From: Gemmatimonadota bacterium | GTDB lineage: Bacteria > GCA-2686955 | NCBI GenBank assembly: GCA_026991065.1 | Contig: JALXCG010000629.1 | Location: forward strand, 1-14,288 | Direction: 5' to 3' | DNA: 14,288 bases | Part shown: positions 13,735 to 14,288 of the stretch, piece by piece | How positions within the stretch are numbered: position 1 is the stretch's first letter | Layout of the letters: every line of letters starts with the position of its first letter | The notes under the pieces: generated by a model | Database searches by the model: none | Told to the model about the DNA's origin: nothing | What the model saw: the letters and a program-made list of their open reading frames with translations, nothing else | Translations under genes and position numbers: made by a program

Positions 13735-14219
13735 TGTCGCCCCCTCTGCTGCGTGTCGACCGCCTGGACCGCTTCCACGATCTTGGTGTAGCCGGTGCAG
13801 CGACACAGGTTGCCACCCAGTCCATGGCGAATCTCCGCCTCGGAGAGCGGGCTCGCGCCGGACTTTTCCAGCAGGTGCACAGCGGAAACCACCATGCCCG
13901 GTGTGCAGAAACCGCACTGGGTCGCGCCGTGCTGGATGAAGGCCTCCTGAACTGGGTGCAAGCGCCCATCACCGGGCGCGATCCCTTCGATGGTGGTGAC
14001 TTCCTGACCATCGGCCTCGATGGCCAGGGTCAGGCAGGAGTTGATCGCGCGTCCGTTGAGCAGCACTGTGCAGGCACCGCAATCGCCGCTGCCGCAGCCT
14101 AATTTGGTGCCGGTCAGCCCCAGCTTCTCACGCAGCACGTCTACCAACCGTTCATGCGGCTGGACCACCGCCACCCGGCGGTCGCCATTGACTTGCAGAC
14201 GGATGATCTCTTCAGGCAT
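13731..14219 (-). CDS. Molybdenum hydroxylase 2Fe-2S (small) subunit
   Basis: A 162-residue protein with two 2Fe-2S clusters, relaying electrons from the Mo centre to FAD. The plant-type cluster uses Cys42, Cys47 and Cys50 ([11 protein letters not shown]) plus Cys62. The second uses Cys102 and Cys105 (QCGFCTPGM) with Cys139 and Cys141 (NLCRCTGY). All eight cysteines are present. It is the first gene of the operon small, FAD, Mo. The ATG at 14219 gives the typical family start [12 protein letters not shown] but lacks a good Shine-Dalgarno sequence. Two GTG codons at 14270 and 14267 sit just after GGGAGAGG and would add 17 or 16 residues, so they are a serious alternative. Confidence 0.92.
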   Translation of the reverse strand: MPEEIIRLQVNGDRRVAVVQPHERLVDVLREKLGLTGTKLGCGSGDCGACTVLLNGRAINSCLTLAIEADGQEVTTIEGIAPGDGRLHPVQEAFIQHGATQCGFCTPGMVVSAVHLLEKSGASPLSEAEIRHGLGGNLCRCTGYTKIVEAVQAVDTQQRGRQ

Positions 14220-14270
14220 GGAGAACTTCACGGGCCGGCGCGCTGGTTCATTGCAAGCCGTTACCACCAC

Positions 14271-14287
14271 CTCTCCCGCCGGGAGAG
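14271..14287. repeat. Perfect inverted repeat at the window edge, upstream of the Mo hydroxylase operon
   Basis: CTCTCCC, GCC, GGGAGAG is a perfect 7-bp stem with a 3-nt loop. On the minus strand its second arm contains GGGAG, which could be the ribosome binding site for the GTG start at 14267. Folding would hide that site. It could equally be a terminator stem of an upstream gene outside the window. Confidence 0.45.
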
Positions 14288-14288
14288 C

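Overview
The window is about 14.3 kb of GC-rich bacterial chromosome, roughly 60-65% GC by eye. It is densely coded and mostly on the minus strand. No rRNA, tRNA, plasmid or phage gene was seen. Two secreted right-handed beta-helix proteins open with the pattern HIP-x-DY-x-TIQ-x-GI and end in PDMGAYGGP. Such proteins are typical of uncultivated FCB-type or candidate-phylum bacteria (for example Candidatus Eisenbacteria and relatives). That placement is inference, not proof.

Layout, left to right. (1) Positions 1-98 (-) hold the start of a probable lipoprotein that runs off the window, divergent from an M3 zinc oligopeptidase (238-2274, +). (2) A minus-strand cluster follows: an HD-fold protein lacking the central HD histidine (4824-4267), an ATGA-overlapping CCA tRNA nucleotidyltransferase (4270-2774), and a single-domain response regulator (2644-2276) that meets the peptidase tail to tail one base apart. 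(3) A 231-bp divergent spacer carries four copies of a TTCGG-N8-CCGAA palindrome in two pairs. It leads into a two-gene plus-strand operon: a SatD-family protein with a C-terminal helix-turn-helix (5056-5727) and an overlapping DUF3307 multi-pass membrane protein (5717-6607). (4) A 163-bp MITE-like element with near-perfect terminal inverted repeats and a TA duplication sits exactly in the shared stop-codon dinucleotide of the DUF3307 gene and the convergent arsM gene (7620-6769, -). (5) Two tandem paralogous secreted beta-helix proteins follow (8884-7775 and 10414-9227, both -), each with a hairpin about 30 nt before its start. (6) The right end is a molybdenum hydroxylase operon on the minus strand with ATGA overlaps: 2Fe-2S subunit (14219-13731), FAD subunit (13734-12853) and Mo subunit (12856-10593). 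The Mo subunit is broken by a small frame-changing deletion near 11470.

The most distinctive system is the SatD-DUF3307 module. A cytoplasmic protein with a GDEF-like acidic motif and a DNA-binding C-terminus is translationally coupled to a membrane protein. The promoter looks leaderless and is overlapped by palindromic operators that could also control the divergent HD-cca operon. The other strong observations are the mobile element in the shared stop codons, the attenuator-like RNA structure before the second beta-helix gene, the HD protein with its central histidine replaced, and the deletion in the Mo subunit.
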